Source: Variovorax boronicumulans (GTDB lineage: Bacteria; Pseudomonadota; Gammaproteobacteria; Burkholderiales; Burkholderiaceae_C). From it: DNA of 64,000 bases. The stretch spans positions 62,001 through 126,000 of the forward strand of contig NZ_VEDO01000017.1 in NCBI RefSeq assembly GCF_007677875.1, written 5' to 3'. Below, one piece after another: positions 1 to 8,157 of the stretch. The notes under the pieces are model-generated. The model was given only the letters and a program-made list of their open reading frames with translations, was not told the origin of the DNA and did not search any database. A program made the position numbers and the translations under genes. The first letter of the stretch is position 1. Every line of letters starts with the position of its first letter.

Positions 1-1
1 C

Positions 2-82
2 GGCTATTTCGAGGAAGAGCGCATCCGCCGCGTCGTCCCCGCCCTGGTCGACCTTACGGCGCCGCCACCGGGAAATACCTAG
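2..82 (+). CDS. C-terminal end of an unidentified protein (cut by the window edge)
   Basis: An open frame runs in from the left edge and stops at TAG 80-82, giving 26 residues (GYFEEERIRRVVPALVDLTA followed by PPPGNT). The codon choice is G/C-rich at third positions like the real genes here, and the tail is charged then proline-rich, as in a normal protein end. The next gene starts 47 bases later in the same direction with its own ribosome binding site, so they may be co-transcribed. The fragment is too short to identify the family, and no function is assigned. Confidence 0.5.
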   Translation, partial: GYFEEERIRRVVPALVDLTAPPPGNT

Positions 83-129
83 CGGCCGGCGAGCATCTGC
101 TGCGGCATGCTGCCTCCCAGGGAGGACCG

Positions 130-807
130 ATGCCGAAGAAAGCTCCGCGCCGCACGGCCGAACGCATCCTGGAAGTCACACTGGCGCTGTTCAACCGCTT
201 CGGCGCGCCCAACGTCTCCACCACGCTGATCGCCGCCGAACTCGGCATCAGCCCCGGCAACCTCTATTACCACTACCCGGCCAAGGACGAACTGCTGGGC
301 GCGCTGTTCGACCGCTATGCCCAGCACATGCACGAATTGCTGGACGCCGGCGCCGAGGTGCGCGACGTGGAAGACGCCTGGTTCTTCCTGCACAGCCTGT
401 TCGAGCGCATCTGGGAATACCGCTTTCTCTACCGCGACCTCAACGACCTGCTCAGCAACCACCGCCGGCTCGAGCAGCAGGTGCAGCAGGTGCTGCAGGC
501 CAAGACGCGGGCGGTGCACGACATGCTCGCCAGCCTGTCGGCCCACGGCGCGCTGCAGATCGACCCGCGCACGGCCGAGCCCACCGCCACCAGCATGGTG
601 GTGGTGCTGAGCTGGTGGCTCAGCTACGAATACGCCCGCGCGCCGCGCGACGCGCTGGAACCGGCCGCGGCGCAGGCCGCGCTGCTGCGCGGTGCCCACC
701 ATGTGCTGATGCTGCTGGCGCCGTACCTGGTGCTGGCGCAACGTGAACACCTGCTCGCGCTGGTGGCCGCCTATGCCGGCGCAGCGCCTGTCACGCAAAC
801 CACCTAG
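130..807 (+). CDS. TetR/AcrR-family transcriptional regulator
   Basis: 225 aa, the usual TetR length. The N-terminal 60 residues hold the family helix-turn-helix: RILEVTLALFNRFG, then STTLIAAELGISPGNLYYHY with the hallmark LYYHYPAKDELL recognition-helix end. The rest is an alpha-helical ligand-binding and dimer domain that gives no ligand clue. A good ribosome binding site (AGGGAGGA) precedes the ATG by four bases. It lies 37 bases upstream of a TPR-like gene in the same direction. TetR proteins normally repress themselves and neighbours, so the TPR and hemerythrin genes are candidate targets, but no clear operator is visible in the short 83-129 leader. The family call is firm; the effector is unknown. 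Confidence 0.9.
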   Translation: MPKKAPRRTAERILEVTLALFNRFGAPNVSTTLIAAELGISPGNLYYHYPAKDELLGALFDRYAQHMHELLDAGAEVRDVEDAWFFLHSLFERIWEYRFLYRDLNDLLSNHRRLEQQVQQVLQAKTRAVHDMLASLSAHGALQIDPRTAEPTATSMVVVLSWWLSYEYARAPRDALEPAAAQAALLRGAHHVLMLLAPYLVLAQREHLLALVAAYAGAAPVTQTT

Positions 808-844
808 ACTCGAACCCGCCACCCGCCACAAAGAGGAGACCACG

Positions 845-1618
845 ATGGGCGACTGGAGCGCATTCCCGCATGCGGGCGCATTCCATCTCGATGCAGCCGG
901 CGTGCTCCAGCGTTGGGCCAGGCTGCACGCGGGCGATGCCGAGCCACCGCCCACCGACCCGGCCGTGCTGCAGGCCTGGGTGCTGTTCCACAACGGTGAG
1001 TTCGAGCAGGCCTGCACGGCGGGCCTGGCAGCTGGCGGTGCCGGCGTGACCGTGGCCAACAAGGCCACCGCCATCTACGCCAACTACCTGGAGCCCAGCG
1101 AGAAGCAACGGCTGGACCTGTTCCGCCTGGTCGCCTCGCGGGCCGATCAGCAGGCGCAGGCCCGGCCCGACGACGCGAACGCCTGGTACTGGCAGGCCTA
1201 TGCGCTGGGCCGCTACAGCCAGGGCATCAGCATCGCCAAGGCCCTGGCCCAGGGCCTGGGCACCAAGGTCAAGGAGTCGCTGGAAAAAGTCATCGCGCTG
1301 TCGCCGCGGCACGCCGATGCCCATCTCGCACTGGGCACCTTCCATGCCGAAGTCATCGACAAGGTCGGCGCGCTGATCGGCTCGATGACCTACGGCGCCA
1401 AGAAGGAGGTGGGCCTGCGCATGTTCCGCCGCGGCCTGGAACTGCATCCGGGGTCGGTCATCGGCATGGTGGAGTACGCCCACGCGCTGCTGATGCTGGA
1501 AGGCGACAGCCGCATGGAAGAGGCCAACCGCCTCTATGAACGCGCCGCCGCGGCCGAACCGCAGGACGCCACGGAGCGGTTGGACGTCGACATCGCGCAG
1601 GCCGCGCTGGCGGACTGA
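845..1618 (+). CDS. TPR-like (tetratricopeptide-type) protein
   Basis: 257 aa, no signal peptide or membrane segment, so probably cytoplasmic. The start is the ATG after AAGAGGAGACCACG, a strong ribosome binding site; longer in-frame starts lie inside the tetR end. The protein is built of helical pairs typical of tetratricopeptide repeats: residues about 100-130 (RPDDANAWYWQAYALGRYSQ), 150-165 (LSPRHADAHLALGTFH) and 200-235 (HPGSVIGMVEYAHALLM, then EEANRLYERAAAAEPQ). The region LGTKVKESLEKVIAL links two repeats. TPR proteins act as binding scaffolds; no partner can be named. It follows tetR and precedes a hemerythrin gene by 100 bases. This is a conserved hypothetical whose role I cannot give. 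Confidence 0.75.
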   Translation: MGDWSAFPHAGAFHLDAAGVLQRWARLHAGDAEPPPTDPAVLQAWVLFHNGEFEQACTAGLAAGGAGVTVANKATAIYANYLEPSEKQRLDLFRLVASRADQQAQARPDDANAWYWQAYALGRYSQGISIAKALAQGLGTKVKESLEKVIALSPRHADAHLALGTFHAEVIDKVGALIGSMTYGAKKEVGLRMFRRGLELHPGSVIGMVEYAHALLMLEGDSRMEEANRLYERAAAAEPQDATERLDVDIAQAALAD

Positions 1619-1632
1619 CCGCGCACGCGCAG

Positions 1633-1643
1633 CTGTCCTACAG
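1633..1643. promoter_or_regulatory. Short dyad CTGTCCTACAG upstream of the hemerythrin gene
   Basis: CTGT-CCT-ACAG has 4-bp inverted arms around three bases, 75 bases before the hemerythrin start. The identical 11-mer occurs at 11012-11022 before cfa, and GTCCTACAG at 56308-56316 in the csbD-tRNA gap. No protein is known to me for it. The call rests only on recurrence in non-coding DNA near stress-type genes. Confidence 0.35.
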
Positions 1644-1718
1644 CGCGACCCGGTGCGGGGCACTGGCGGCCATGCCATGCTGCAACGAGCATGCAGGCAC
1701 CCCACAGGAGCCCTTGCC

Positions 1719-2165
1719 ATGCTGAACATCTTCGAAGCCCTGCGCATCAGCCACCAGCTGCAGCGCGCGCTGGCAGACCAGTTGGTCGCCACCAGCGGCG
1801 ACAGTCCCGAGCGCCGGCGGCTGTTCCGCGACCTGCGCCGCGAGCTGGCCGCACACGAGACCGCGGAGGAGCGCTGCTTCTACGCCCCGCTGATGGAGCA
1901 CGATGCCGCCGTCGACACGTCGCGCCACGGCATCGCGGAGCACCACGAGATGGACGAGATGGTCGAAGAGCTGATGGACCTGGACATGTCCTCGCCGGCC
2001 TGGCTGGCCAAGGCGCGTGCGCTGCACCACAAGCTGCACCACCACCTGGATGAGGAGGAGCAGAAGTTCTTTCAGCTGGCGGGCAAGGTGCTCAGCGCGG
2101 CGCAGAAGACGGCCCTGGCCAAGGAGTACGAGGCAGAATTCACCACACAGCGCGTGCAGGCCTGA
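1719..2165 (+). CDS. Hemerythrin-like HHE cation-binding protein
   Basis: 148 aa, soluble. Histidine/acid pairs typical of hemerythrin four-helix bundles are spaced along the chain: H12 (RISHQLQRAL), HETAEE near residue 47, HGIAEHHEMDEM near 70, and HHKLHHHLDEEEQKFF near 105. These supply the His/Glu/Asp ligands for a di-iron centre that binds O2, NO or iron. The start chosen is the ATG preceded by CCACAGGAG; an earlier in-frame start would overlap the TPR gene. The next gene, an acyl-CoA-binding protein, starts 57 bases on. A dyad CTGTCCTACAG sits 75 bases upstream. HHE proteins often respond to oxidative or nitrosative stress; that role here is inference. Confidence 0.88.
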   Translation: MLNIFEALRISHQLQRALADQLVATSGDSPERRRLFRDLRRELAAHETAEERCFYAPLMEHDAAVDTSRHGIAEHHEMDEMVEELMDLDMSSPAWLAKARALHHKLHHHLDEEEQKFFQLAGKVLSAAQKTALAKEYEAEFTTQRVQA

Positions 2166-2222
2166 TGCCGTCGGGGGCGCAATTGCCGTGTGCCCGCTGA
2201 AATCCAACAAGAGGAGCCCGCC

Positions 2223-2480
2223 ATGTCCGAACTGCAGACCGCCTTCCAGGCCGCCGTCGTCGCTTCCCAGCAGCGCAGCCAGCGCCCCGACAACGCCACG
2301 CTGCTGCGCCTGTACGGCCTGTACAAGCAGGCCAGCGCGGGCGACAACAAGATGCCCAAGCCCGGTTTCTCCGACATGGTCGGCCGCGCCAAGTGGGACG
2401 CATGGAACAAGCTGCAAGGCATGTCGGCCGAAGACGCAATGCAGCAGTACATCGACGCCATCGCCGCGCTCGACGACTGA
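2223..2480 (+). CDS. Acyl-CoA-binding protein (ACBP)
   Basis: 85 aa, the usual length for single-domain ACBP. Family landmarks are all present: LYGLYKQASAGDN (residues 25-37), then KPGFSDMVGRAKWDAWNKL (40-58) with the KWxAW signature that contacts the acyl-CoA, and the helix MSAEDAMQQYIDAI. The protein sequesters and ferries long-chain acyl-CoA esters in the cytoplasm. The ATG follows AAGAGGAG, the same strong ribosome binding site type used by several genes here. It is last in a run with tetR, TPR and hemerythrin genes, and its stop is 4 bases from the stop of the convergent aminopeptidase gene. Identification is confident. Confidence 0.93.
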   Translation: MSELQTAFQAAVVASQQRSQRPDNATLLRLYGLYKQASAGDNKMPKPGFSDMVGRAKWDAWNKLQGMSAEDAMQQYIDAIAALDD

Positions 2481-2484
2481 AGCC

Positions 2485-3564
2485 TCAGCGCCCCGCCAGC
2501 GCGGCCAGCGCCGCCAGAGCGGCGTCACGCTCGGCCTTGGGTTGCGCCGCCAGCGCCGCGACGGCGGTGTGGAAGCGTGCCCAGTCGCGACCCTCGCGCA
2601 CGAACAAGGCCTCGAAGGCCGGCACCTGCCCGTCGTAGGCGGCCTGCACGCCGAACACGGCGTTGTTGGCCCGCGCAATGTAGGCGTCGTAACCGGCAAA
2701 GCCGGCCCAGTGCTCGCGCTTGAGCCGCGCATAGGCGGCGTGGAAATCCGCCATCGCGCGGGCCTTGCGTCGCTCCATGGGCTCCGGATTGGCGCCGTCG
2801 GCGTACACCGCGGCCAGCGCCTGGCGCGTCTGCAGCATCAGTGCACGCAATTCGCGGCGCCGCCCGTCGAAGCGCAGGTAGGCCTCGCGCGCATCCTCGC
2901 CGGCTTCGCTGGCCAGCCACTCGGCGCCCCCCAGCCGCTCGACCGCCGTGGCGTAGGACTCGTTGAAGGTGGTGTCGTCCTTCACGTAGACGACCTGGTG
3001 CGCCAGTTCGTGGAACAGCAGGCGCGCCAACTCGCCTTCGTTGGAGCGGATGAAGGTGTTGAGCAAGGGGTCCCCGCCCAGCCAGTTCATCCAGCCCAGG
3101 GTGGAATAGGCCGGCACGCCGTAGACACTCGTTTCCAGGCCCTCGGCCTGCAGTTGCTCTGCCAGCGCCCGCGCCTGCGCCTCGTCGAAGTAGCCGCGGT
3201 AGCCGATGCAGCCCGTGAACGGAAAGCACCAGGTCTTCAGCGTCAGCGAGTACGGCGGCGCCGCCACGGCATTCCACACGGCCGCGGGCCGCTGCAGGTC
3301 AGCGTAACGGTGGTAACTCGCGTTGTCGGGCAGATGCAGACGCTCCACCGCAAACCGGCGCATGCGCTGCGCCAGCTCCAGCCGCTGGCGCAGCTCGGGC
3401 GGCGTCGTGGGATCGGCCAGCCAATCCTGGATCGGCCGGGCCGCCTGCATCAGCGCCAGATGCCCGCGTGCCGACTGCAGGTAGTAGGACATGTCGGCGC
3501 ATCCCGCCAGGGCCGACAGCGCCAGCGCGGCGCCAAGACGCTTGAGCAATGCACGATTCCACAC
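2485..3564 (-). CDS. Putative zinc aminopeptidase lipoprotein (COG4324 type)
   Basis: 359 aa from a GTG start; longer in-frame starts would run into the divergent ggt leader. Residues 1-22 are a lipoprotein signal: basic WNRALLKR, hydrophobic LGAALAL, then lipobox LSALAGC with Cys22, so the protein should be anchored in the envelope. The middle carries a zinc-protease motif HELAHQ in LARLLFHELAHQVVYVKDD, followed by FNESYATAVE, whose Glu can serve as the third ligand. This matches the family of predicted aminopeptidases found in proteobacteria. It is convergent with the acbp gene and divergent from the gamma-glutamyltransferase gene, 124 bases apart; both could act on extracytoplasmic peptides. 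The substrate is unknown. Confidence 0.8.
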   Translation of the reverse strand: MWNRALLKRLGAALALSALAGCADMSYYLQSARGHLALMQAARPIQDWLADPTTPPELRQRLELAQRMRRFAVERLHLPDNASYHRYADLQRPAAVWNAVAAPPYSLTLKTWCFPFTGCIGYRGYFDEAQARALAEQLQAEGLETSVYGVPAYSTLGWMNWLGGDPLLNTFIRSNEGELARLLFHELAHQVVYVKDDTTFNESYATAVERLGGAEWLASEAGEDAREAYLRFDGRRRELRALMLQTRQALAAVYADGANPEPMERRKARAMADFHAAYARLKREHWAGFAGYDAYIARANNAVFGVQAAYDGQVPAFEALFVREGRDWARFHTAVAALAAQPKAERDAALAALAALAGR

Positions 3565-3688
3565 ATCGGGCAGTTTACGGGCAGGCCCGCGGCACCCTGG
3601 CACGCAGGTTGCTGGCGCTATGGCACGCCCTTCGTGTTCTGTGCAACGGCCGTGAACCAAGACGCCCCGCCAGCGTCCAAGAGCTGAC

Positions 3689-5227
3689 ATGCCAAAGCCT
3701 CACCGTCCCAAGAGCCAATACGGTCGCGTCACTGCGCTTGCCAGCGGCCACCACCTCGCCACCTTGACGGCCCAGCGCGTGGTCGAGCAAGGCGGCTCGC
3801 TGGTGGACGCCATGCTGGCTGCGTCGGCCATGTTGACAGTGACACTGCCACACGCTGGCTCGCTGGGCGGTTGCGGGCTGCTGCTGGTCTACGACGCGGC
3901 CTCGCACCAGGTGCAGGTGCTCAACGGCACGGGCCGGGCGCCGGCCGCCACACCGGTCGACGAACTGGCACGCACCGGGCTGCCGCGGCATGGCGTGCGT
4001 GCGGCGGTCACGCCCACGCTGGTGCGCCTGTGGGCCCGTGCGCACGAGCGCTTCGGCCGGCTGCCCTGGGCGCAGCTGCTGGCGCCTGCCATGGCTGCGG
4101 CCTCGGCCGGCATCGGCACCTCCGAGGAGCTCGCGCGCAATCTGATGCAGGCCGATCCGCAGGTCGCGGCGCAACCGGGCTTCACCGACGCCTTCCACCG
4201 CAACGGCCAGCCGCTCGCCGCGGGCCAGCCGCTGCGCCAGCCGCAGCTGGCCGAGGTGCTGCAGGCCATCGCACGGCAGGGCGAGGCGGGCTTTTACAGC
4301 GGCTGGGTGGCGCGCAGCCTGGCCGCCTTCTGCGCCGAGCACGGCGGCTGGCTGGGTCAGGACGACCTGGCCCAGGCCCAGGCCGACTGGTGGGAGAGCT
4401 GGAGCACGCACTATGTCGGCCGACAGGTGCATGTGGCGCCGCCCAACTCGGCCGGGGTGCTGATGCTGCGCCAACTCAACCTGCGGGCCGCCGCTGGCGC
4501 GGCGCAGAACGACCCGGCGCACGACGTGCTGCGGGCCGTGGCCGTGCTGCAGCGCTACCGCGCCCGTCTGGGCGACCCAGCGCGCCGGCGCCTGATGCCG
4601 GCCGATTTCGAACTGGGCGAGCGCCACATCGGCAACGGCCCGCTGGATGCCACCGCCACCCGCCTGACGCCGGCCGATGCCACCGGCATCGTCGCCATGG
4701 ACGTGGACGGCAATGCCGTCGCCCTGCTGCAAAGCGTATTTCAGCCGCTGGGCAGCGGCGCCGTGGACCCTGGCACCGGCGTGCTGCTGAACAACCGCAT
4801 GGCCGAGTTCCGCGCCGAGCCCGGCCTGCCCAACAGCGTGCAGCCGCGCGCCCGTCCGGCGCACACGCTGTCGCCCTGGATCGTGGTGCAGGGCAACCGG
4901 GCCGAGTTGGCCGCCATCTCGCCGGGCGGCATCGGCCAGACCACCGGTGGTCTGCAGCTGGCCAGCGGCGCGCTGGAGAGCGAGGCCACGCTCGGCGAGC
5001 TCGCCGGCCGCCCTCGCTGGAGCTTCAACGATGCCGGCGAGGTGCTGCTGGAAGCCGGCATGGATGCGGCCGTGGCGCCTGCCCTGCGGGCGCATGGTCT
5101 CACCGTGCACGAGGACGCTGGCCAGCAGCTGCACTTCGGCTCGGTCAAGGCTGTGCGTGCCCACGCGCATGGCGGCCTGGAAGCCGTGGCCGACCTGCGC
5201 CGGCAGGCGCATGCCGTGGCCTGGTAG
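3689..5227 (+). CDS. ggt: Gamma-glutamyltransferase family protein
   Basis: 512 aa, near family length. The N-terminal part (ALASGHHLATLTAQRVVEQGGSLVDAM...) and PHAGSLGGCGLLLVYD match the GGT fold. The small-subunit start should be Thr332 in DATGIVAMDVDGNAV, where autocleavage exposes the nucleophile; in classical enzymes this site reads TTHxSVVD, so the following Thr/His is Gly/Ile here. Later NNRMAEF and SPGGIGQTTGGLQL fit the oxyanion-loop region, although the usual PGGSRI is altered. No classical signal peptide is visible, so it may be cytoplasmic. This could be a GGT-family hydrolase with a different substrate. It ends in tandem hairpins at 5232-5284. The family is firm, the exact activity is not. 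Confidence 0.8.
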   Translation: MPKPHRPKSQYGRVTALASGHHLATLTAQRVVEQGGSLVDAMLAASAMLTVTLPHAGSLGGCGLLLVYDAASHQVQVLNGTGRAPAATPVDELARTGLPRHGVRAAVTPTLVRLWARAHERFGRLPWAQLLAPAMAAASAGIGTSEELARNLMQADPQVAAQPGFTDAFHRNGQPLAAGQPLRQPQLAEVLQAIARQGEAGFYSGWVARSLAAFCAEHGGWLGQDDLAQAQADWWESWSTHYVGRQVHVAPPNSAGVLMLRQLNLRAAAGAAQNDPAHDVLRAVAVLQRYRARLGDPARRRLMPADFELGERHIGNGPLDATATRLTPADATGIVAMDVDGNAVALLQSVFQPLGSGAVDPGTGVLLNNRMAEFRAEPGLPNSVQPRARPAHTLSPWIVVQGNRAELAAISPGGIGQTTGGLQLASGALESEATLGELAGRPRWSFNDAGEVLLEAGMDAAVAPALRAHGLTVHEDAGQQLHFGSVKAVRAHAHGGLEAVADLRRQAHAVAW

Positions 5228-5231
5228 CGCC

Positions 5232-5285
5232 CATGGCCGCAGCAGCGGCCATGTTTGCCCGTGGCCGCACCAGCGGCCATTTTTG
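5232..5285 (+). terminator. Tandem-hairpin terminator after ggt
   Basis: Two near-identical hairpins lie in tandem. The first is CATGGCCGC (5232-5240), loop AGCA, GCGGCCATG (5245-5253). The second is TGGCCGC (5262-5268), loop ACCA, GCGGCCA (5273-5279), followed by TTTTTG. The T-run makes the second a classic intrinsic terminator for the plus strand. It ends one base before the stop of the convergent Rid-family gene. Confidence 0.8.
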
Positions 5286-5678
5286 TCAGTCTGGCAGCAC
5301 GGCCGTGGCCTCGATCTCCACCTTGGCCCGCGCCTCCATCAGCGCGCTGACCTCCACGCAGCTCATGGCCGGAAAGTGCCGGCCGATGTGGGTGCGGTAG
5401 GCCTGGCCCAGTTCGCGCTGTCGGCGCAGGTACTCCGCGCGGTCGGTCACGTACCAGGTCATGCGCACGATGTGCTCGGGCCCGGCGCCGGCCTCGCGCA
5501 GCACGGCCACCACATTGGCCAGGGCCTGGGCGGTCTGGTCGATGAAGTCGTCGCTCTCGAACTGCTGGGCGGCGTTCCAGCCGATCTGGCCGCCCACGCA
5601 GACCAGCGTGCCGCGGGCGGCCACGCCGTTCGCGTAGCCCCTGGCAGGGGCCCAGCCGCGGGGATGCAGGAACTTCAT
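5286..5678 (-). CDS. Rid-family (YjgF/YER057c/UK114) protein lacking the catalytic arginine
   Basis: 130 aa, the usual Rid length. GTLVCVGGQIGW, IDQTAQALANVVAVLREAG and VRMTWYVTDRAEY are family signatures. The C-terminal active-site block reads HFPAMSCVEVSALM and then AKVEIEATAVL; in RidA enzymes the same block reads FPARSCVEV, with the Arg that binds the imine substrate. Here it is Met. The start codon overlaps the ligase stop by 4 bases (ATGA), so it is translationally coupled as the last gene of the anthranilate-CoA operon. Rid proteins handle reactive enamines and imines, and the monooxygenase product of this pathway is an enamine, so a deamination or enamine-handling step is likely; without the Arg the mechanism must differ. 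Confidence 0.88.
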   Translation of the reverse strand: MKFLHPRGWAPARGYANGVAARGTLVCVGGQIGWNAAQQFESDDFIDQTAQALANVVAVLREAGAGPEHIVRMTWYVTDRAEYLRRQRELGQAYRTHIGRHFPAMSCVEVSALMEARAKVEIEATAVLPD

Positions 5679-7300
5679 GGCTCTCTCAACTTGTAACGCT
5701 GCAGCTTGCCGGTCTCGGTGCGCGGCAATGCCGGCAGGAAAGCCACCTCGCGCGGGTACTTGTAGGGTGCCAGGCTGGCCTTCACATGCGCCTGCAGCGC
5801 TTGCACCAGGGCTGCATCGCCGCTGTAGCCCGGCCGCAGCACGCAAAAGGCCTTGACCAGCATGCCGCGCTCGGCGTCGGGCTTGCCCACCACGGCGCAT
5901 TCGGCGACGGCCGGGTGCTGCAGCAGCACGTCCTCGACCTCTGGGCCGCCCACGTTGTAGCCCGCCGTGACGATCATGTCGTCGGCCCGGGCCTGGTAGA
6001 AGAAGTAGCCGTCGTCGTCCTCGACGAAGGCATCGCCCGGGTAGTTCCAGCCCTGCTGCACGTACTGCGTCTGGCGCGCATCGTCCAGGTAGCGGCAGCC
6101 CACTGGGCCGATCACGGCAAGCCGGCCGACGCTGCCGCGCGGCAGTTCGCGGCCTTCGTCGTCGACCACCCGGGCCGTGAAGCCCGGCACCACCTGACCC
6201 ACGGCGCCGCGCCGCACCCGCTCGGGCGGCGAGGAGATGTAGATGTGGAACAACTCCGTGCCGCCGATGCCGTCCAGCAGCTCGATGCCCGTGGCGTGCT
6301 TCCAGAGCTGGCGCGTGGCGTCGGGCAGCGCCTCGCCGGCGCTGACGCTGATGCGCAGCTGCGGCAATCCGCCCAGCGCCTTGGCGTGCGGCGCCATCTG
6401 GCGGTAGAAGGTCGGCGCCGTGTAGCAGATGGTCGCGCCGACCGCGTTAGCCTGGCGCACCAGACTCTCGGGTGTGTAGGGTGCATCGGGAAAGTAGACC
6501 GAGGCGCCCGCCCACATCGGGAACAGCAGCAGCCCGCCCAGCCCGAAGGTAAAGGCCAGCGGCGGCGAGCCGACCACCACGTCGTCGCTGCGCGCGCGCA
6601 GCACATGGCGCGGCCAGCAGTTGCACATGGCCAGCACGTCGCGGTGGCTGATGACGGGCGCCTTGGGTTGGCCCGTGGTGCCCGAGGTGAAGGCGATCAG
6701 CGCGATGTCGTCGGCGGCGGTCGGGCAGGCGGCGGCGGCGCCGGGCTGGCGTGCGGCGCGCGCCTCCAGGCTGTGGGGATCTTCGGGCGCGTGGAAGACC
6801 ACGGTGCCGGCCGGCAGCTGATTGGCACCCGGCGCCCGGCGCAACTCGTCCAGCAAGCGCGCATCACACAAGGCCGCGGCCGGCTGCGCCTTGGCGATGA
6901 TCTGCCCAAGCTCGCGCGCGCGCAGCAGCGGCATGATGGCCACTGCGACCAGCCCGGCCTTGACCACGGCCAGCCAGGCCAGCGCCAGTGCGATGGAGTT
7001 GCCGCCGCGCAGCAGCACGCGGTTGCCGGGCACGAGGGCCAGGTCTTCGGTCAACACCTGGACGATGCGGTCGACCTCGGCGCGCGCCTCGCGGTAGCTC
7101 AGTGTGCGCGCGTCCGAACGCAGCAGCGGGCGGTCGGCCCAGGGCCGCCCGGCGGCCTTGTCCAGCAATTCCTCGACCAGGTTGAGCTGGTCGGGCAACT
7201 GCAGTTCCGGCAGGTCGTACTGCAGCTGCGCACATTGCGCCGGCGGCGGCAGGCGCTCGTGCACGAAGCGATCAAGCTGCGCACTGGTGCCGCGGGCCAT
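5675..7300 (-). CDS. 2-Aminobenzoate (anthranilate)-CoA ligase, benzoate-CoA ligase family
   Basis: 541 aa ANL-superfamily enzyme that activates an aromatic acid with ATP to the acyl-AMP and then the CoA thioester. Visible motifs: P-loop LIAFTSGTTGQPKAPVISH near residues 190-210, aromatic pocket stretch SPPLAFTFGLGG, LDGIGGTELFHIYISS (A5), and YPGDAFVEDDDGYFFYQ (A7). The C-terminal domain has GYNVGGPEVE and ends with LPRTETGKLQRYKLRE, carrying the adenylation lysine. The GxGGTE/HIYIS pattern is that of benzoate and 2-aminobenzoate ligases. It is the fourth gene of the operon: it starts just after the hydratase stop and its stop overlaps the Rid start. Operon context chooses anthranilate over benzoate as substrate. 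Confidence 0.88.
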   Translation of the reverse strand: MARGTSAQLDRFVHERLPPPAQCAQLQYDLPELQLPDQLNLVEELLDKAAGRPWADRPLLRSDARTLSYREARAEVDRIVQVLTEDLALVPGNRVLLRGGNSIALALAWLAVVKAGLVAVAIMPLLRARELGQIIAKAQPAAALCDARLLDELRRAPGANQLPAGTVVFHAPEDPHSLEARAARQPGAAAACPTAADDIALIAFTSGTTGQPKAPVISHRDVLAMCNCWPRHVLRARSDDVVVGSPPLAFTFGLGGLLLFPMWAGASVYFPDAPYTPESLVRQANAVGATICYTAPTFYRQMAPHAKALGGLPQLRISVSAGEALPDATRQLWKHATGIELLDGIGGTELFHIYISSPPERVRRGAVGQVVPGFTARVVDDEGRELPRGSVGRLAVIGPVGCRYLDDARQTQYVQQGWNYPGDAFVEDDDGYFFYQARADDMIVTAGYNVGGPEVEDVLLQHPAVAECAVVGKPDAERGMLVKAFCVLRPGYSGDAALVQALQAHVKASLAPYKYPREVAFLPALPRTETGKLQRYKLREP

Positions 7301-7302
7301 GT

Positions 7303-8157
7303 TCAGTCTCCCTGGAAGACAGGCTTGCGCTTGGCCGCGAAGGCCTCGTAGGCGCGGCGAAAGTCTTCGGTCTGCATGCAGATGGCCTGGGCCTGGGCCT
7401 CGGCCTCGATGGCTTGGTCGATGCCCATGGACCATTCCTGCGCCAGCATGGTCTTGGTCATGCCATGGGCGAAACTGGGGCCGGCAGCGAGTTCGCGTGC
7501 CATGGCCTGGGCCTGGTCCAACAACGCATCGGGCGCATGCAGGGCATTGAAGAAACCCCAGGCGAGGCCTTCGGCGGCCGTCATGGCGCGGCCTGTGTAC
7601 AGCAGCTCGGACGCGCGGCCCTGACCAATCACGCGCGGCAGCAGCGCACAGGCGCCCATGTCGGCACCGGCCAGGCCCACACGCGAGAAGAGGAAGGCAG
7701 TGCGCGACGCCTCGGTGCCGTAGCGCAGGTCGCAGGCCAGCGCCAGCATCGCACCGGCACCGGCGCAGACCCCGTCGATGGCGCCCACGATGGGCTGCGG
7801 GCAGGCGCGCATGCACTTGACCAGCTCGCCCGTCATGCGCGTGAACGCCAGCAGCTCGGGCATGGGCATGCGGGTCAGCGGACCGATGATCTCGTGTACG
7901 TCGCCGCCCGAGCAGAAATTGCCACCGGCCCCGGCCAGCACCACGGCCCGCACGTCGGTGGCCCAGCGCAGGCCATGGAACAGGTCGCGCAGCTCGGCAT
8001 AGGACGCGAAGCTCAGCGGGTTCTTGCGCTCGGGCCGGCGCAGGGTGATGGTGCCCACGCCTGCTTCGACCTGCCAGTCGATATGCAGGCCCCGGTAGCC
8101 GGCGCGGTCGGAGAACTGGGCGCGCATGGGATTGTCCATGCCGATGGGGTAGGTCAT
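7303..8157 (-). CDS. Enoyl-CoA hydratase/isomerase (crotonase family)
   Basis: 284 aa with an N-terminal extension of about 25 residues before the crotonase fold. Oxyanion-hole segments are present: [17 protein letters not shown] near residues 85-101 and [22 protein letters not shown] near 135-155, followed by [24 protein letters not shown]. The usual second catalytic Glu is not obvious in GLAGADMGA, so isomerase or C-C hydrolase chemistry is possible. The start overlaps the marR stop by 4 bases (ATGA), and only two bases separate its stop from the ligase start codon. In the 2-aminobenzoyl-CoA route such proteins perform beta-oxidation-like hydration or ring opening of the reduced alicyclic CoA ester; which step is inference. 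Confidence 0.87.
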   Translation of the reverse strand: MTYPIGMDNPMRAQFSDRAGYRGLHIDWQVEAGVGTITLRRPERKNPLSFASYAELRDLFHGLRWATDVRAVVLAGAGGNFCSGGDVHEIIGPLTRMPMPELLAFTRMTGELVKCMRACPQPIVGAIDGVCAGAGAMLALACDLRYGTEASRTAFLFSRVGLAGADMGACALLPRVIGQGRASELLYTGRAMTAAEGLAWGFFNALHAPDALLDQAQAMARELAAGPSFAHGMTKTMLAQEWSMGIDQAIEAEAQAQAICMQTEDFRRAYEAFAAKRKPVFQGD

